Source: WHSM01 sp036375165 (GTDB taxonomy: Bacteria > Actinomycetota > Actinomycetes > Mycobacteriales > Micromonosporaceae). Taken from it: 5,733 nucleotides of DNA. Position 1 is the stretch's first letter. Every line of letters starts with the position of its first letter. Below, piece after piece: positions 4,909 through 5,733 of this stretch. The stretch is from positions 1-5,733 of the forward strand of contig DASUSI010000041.1 in assembly GCA_036375165.1 (NCBI GenBank), read 5' to 3'. The notes beneath the pieces were generated by a model. It saw only the letters and a list, made by a program, of their open reading frames with translations, had not been told where the DNA came from and made no database searches. The translations under genes were made by a program, and so were the position numbers.

Positions 4909-5522
4909 TCGCGGACGGGCTGGTGCTGCCGCTCGGCCACTACGTGGGTCGGTTCCACCCGGAGCCTTTTGCCCCAGCCAGCTATCACAAGGTACGGCTG
5001 GGCCGGGAGGTGCTGCGCCTCACCGACGACACTTTCGCGGTGTGGGCGCTCAGCCACGGTCTTCGGGACCGGATCGGGGCGGGACGGTGGACCCGCCGCG
5101 CGCTGCTCGATGCGGCGCGTGGAATGCCGGACCCGGAGAAGTTGCTCGACTGGCTGATCGGCGACGGGTTGGTGGCGGAGGTCACGCCGGGCAGCCGGGA
5201 GGCGATCCATTTCGCCGGTACGTACCGGATCCAGCCTCTGATGACCGGACTCGGCAACACAGCGGCCGAACCGCTCCGGTTCTCGATCGGCATCCTCGGT
5301 CAGCCTCCGGCGGTCACAGTGGACGCCATCGGTTACGAGCTGTGGCAGTGGGGACGGCTGGACCCCGACCTGTGGCAGGTCGCCCGGCGGCTGGTCGCCG
5401 TGCAGGATCGGGTCAGCCCCGGACGGCAGACTCTCCCGGAGGAGATGCTGACCGGGATTTTGGAGCGGCTACCGCTGCTGCTCGCCCACAACGCCGCCTA
5501 TCTCGACCTGGCTCGCGGATAG
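4905..5522 (+). CDS. Hypothetical protein, second of a tandem paralog pair, 205 aa
   Basis: ATG 4905 overlaps the upstream TGA (ATGA) and has GGGAGGG 6 bases ahead; TAG is at 5520-5522. It aligns with the first paralog over its whole length. Shared landmarks are VLPLGHYVG (7-15), YHKVRLG (27-33), FAVWALSHG (44-52), WTRRALLDAA (62-71), LIGDGLVAEV (84-93), YRIQPLMTGLGNTA (107-120), IGILGQPP (128-135), YELWQWG (144-150), DLWQ (155-158) and a C-terminal YLDLARG (199-205). It lacks the roughly five extra N-terminal residues and the REGAA tail of its partner. It is probably soluble and cytoplasmic. Divergence between the copies is substantial outside the motifs, so the duplication is old, not a recent amplification. 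Function is unknown. Confidence 0.87.
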   Translation: MIADGLVLPLGHYVGRFHPEPFAPASYHKVRLGREVLRLTDDTFAVWALSHGLRDRIGAGRWTRRALLDAARGMPDPEKLLDWLIGDGLVAEVTPGSREAIHFAGTYRIQPLMTGLGNTAAEPLRFSIGILGQPPAVTVDAIGYELWQWGRLDPDLWQVARRLVAVQDRVSPGRQTLPEEMLTGILERLPLLLAHNAAYLDLARG

Positions 5523-5557
5523 GCCAATGGCACCGCCCGGACGATGGACCGTTTCGT

Positions 5558-5583
5558 CTTGTGGACGCGCCGTCAACGACAAG
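5558..5583 (+). terminator. Stem-loop downstream of the paralog operon, possible terminator
   Basis: About 35 bases after the stop at 5522, CTTGT (5558-5562) pairs with ACAAG (5579-5583). An inner GACG (5564-5567) can pair with CGTC (5571-5574) around a 3-base loop. The structure is interrupted by a bulge (AACG) and no T-run follows. Actinobacterial terminators often lack a T-run, so it is possible but weak. Confidence 0.25.
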
Positions 5584-5596
5584 GAACACCGCGCTT

Positions 5597-5609
5597 TCCA
5601 CGTCGTGGA
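5597..5609. promoter_or_regulatory. Perfect dyad TCCACG-T-CGTGGA, candidate operator
   Basis: This is a 6-1-6 inverted repeat in the gene-free tail, and the most symmetrical short site in the window. The single-base centre suits protein binding to DNA better than an RNA hairpin. It could control a gene beyond the right edge or belong to the terminator region of the paralog operon. Confidence 0.3.
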
Positions 5610-5733
5610 GCAGCTACCTCAGAAACTCGCAGCGCCGAACAACATTACGATTATCCGGTTCAGTAAGTTGAGCGCTATTCTGGCATTGTTTGATCGCCTG
5701 TAAATAGGGCAACGGCTCCAACCAGGTAAGATC
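5610..5733. other. AT-richer gene-free segment at the right edge
   Basis: No credible coding region lies here on either strand. By hand count about 60 of the last 123 bases are G or C, well below the coding regions. TANNNT-type boxes occur (TACGAT 5646-5651, TATTCT 5676-5681), and CTATT (5675-5679) can pair with AATAG (5703-5707) around an inner GGC/GCC pair. Such composition is usual for a promoter region or a boundary between inserts. What follows is outside the window. Confidence 0.5.

Noticed and set aside
4862..5671. 269-codon plus-strand frame running past the second paralog's stop
   Set aside because: Its composition is that of a frame-shifted shadow of the paralog gene, and its C-terminal part lies in the AT-richer noncoding tail.
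5675..5707. Possible stem-loop CTATT...AATAG as an RNA element
   Set aside because: The stem is five AT-rich pairs around a long loop with only three inner GC pairs, too weak to call as an RNA gene or riboswitch.

Overview
The window is high-GC actinobacterial DNA. Third codon positions are overwhelmingly G or C, GTG is used as a start, and protein composition is rich in Ala, Arg, Gly and Pro. The style fits Micromonosporaceae or Streptomyces-like bacteria, but no marker gene fixes the taxon. I see no rRNA, tRNA, CRISPR array, transposase or integrase.

The layout is compact and alternates strands. (1) A leftward operon holds a 417-aa protein of unknown function (1648 to 395) and a second unknown protein that starts at 398 and runs off the left edge. 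(2) A divergent rightward single gene (1745-2293) encodes a 182-aa protein with a CxC/CxxC putative metal-binding N-terminus. (3) A convergent leftward operon holds a 488-aa protein with two SseB-type domains and a separate C-terminal region (4124 to 2658), followed by a 123-aa unknown protein (2661 to 2290). (4) A divergent rightward operon encodes two paralogous proteins of about 200 aa (4249-4908 and 4905-5522). (5) A gene-free tail (5523-5733) holds stem-loops and a clear drop in GC content.

Two organisational habits stand out. All three same-strand junctions are 4-base ATGA overlaps, which suggests translational coupling of each pair. Three of the four transcription units have a TANNNT box only 6-7 bases before the start codon, which predicts leaderless mRNAs. 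The fourth, the SseB-domain gene, instead has a strong AGGAGGG ribosome binding site, and this moves its start to a GTG at 4124.

No gene can be given an enzymatic role from sequence alone. The SseB-domain protein is the only one placed in a named family with fair confidence. Co-occurrence of SseB-type domains, a probable zinc-binding small protein, tandem paralogs and a possible SMI1/KNR4-type protein resembles actinobacterial accessory islands linked to polymorphic toxins or type VII secretion. That link is inference, because no toxin or secretion gene lies in the window.
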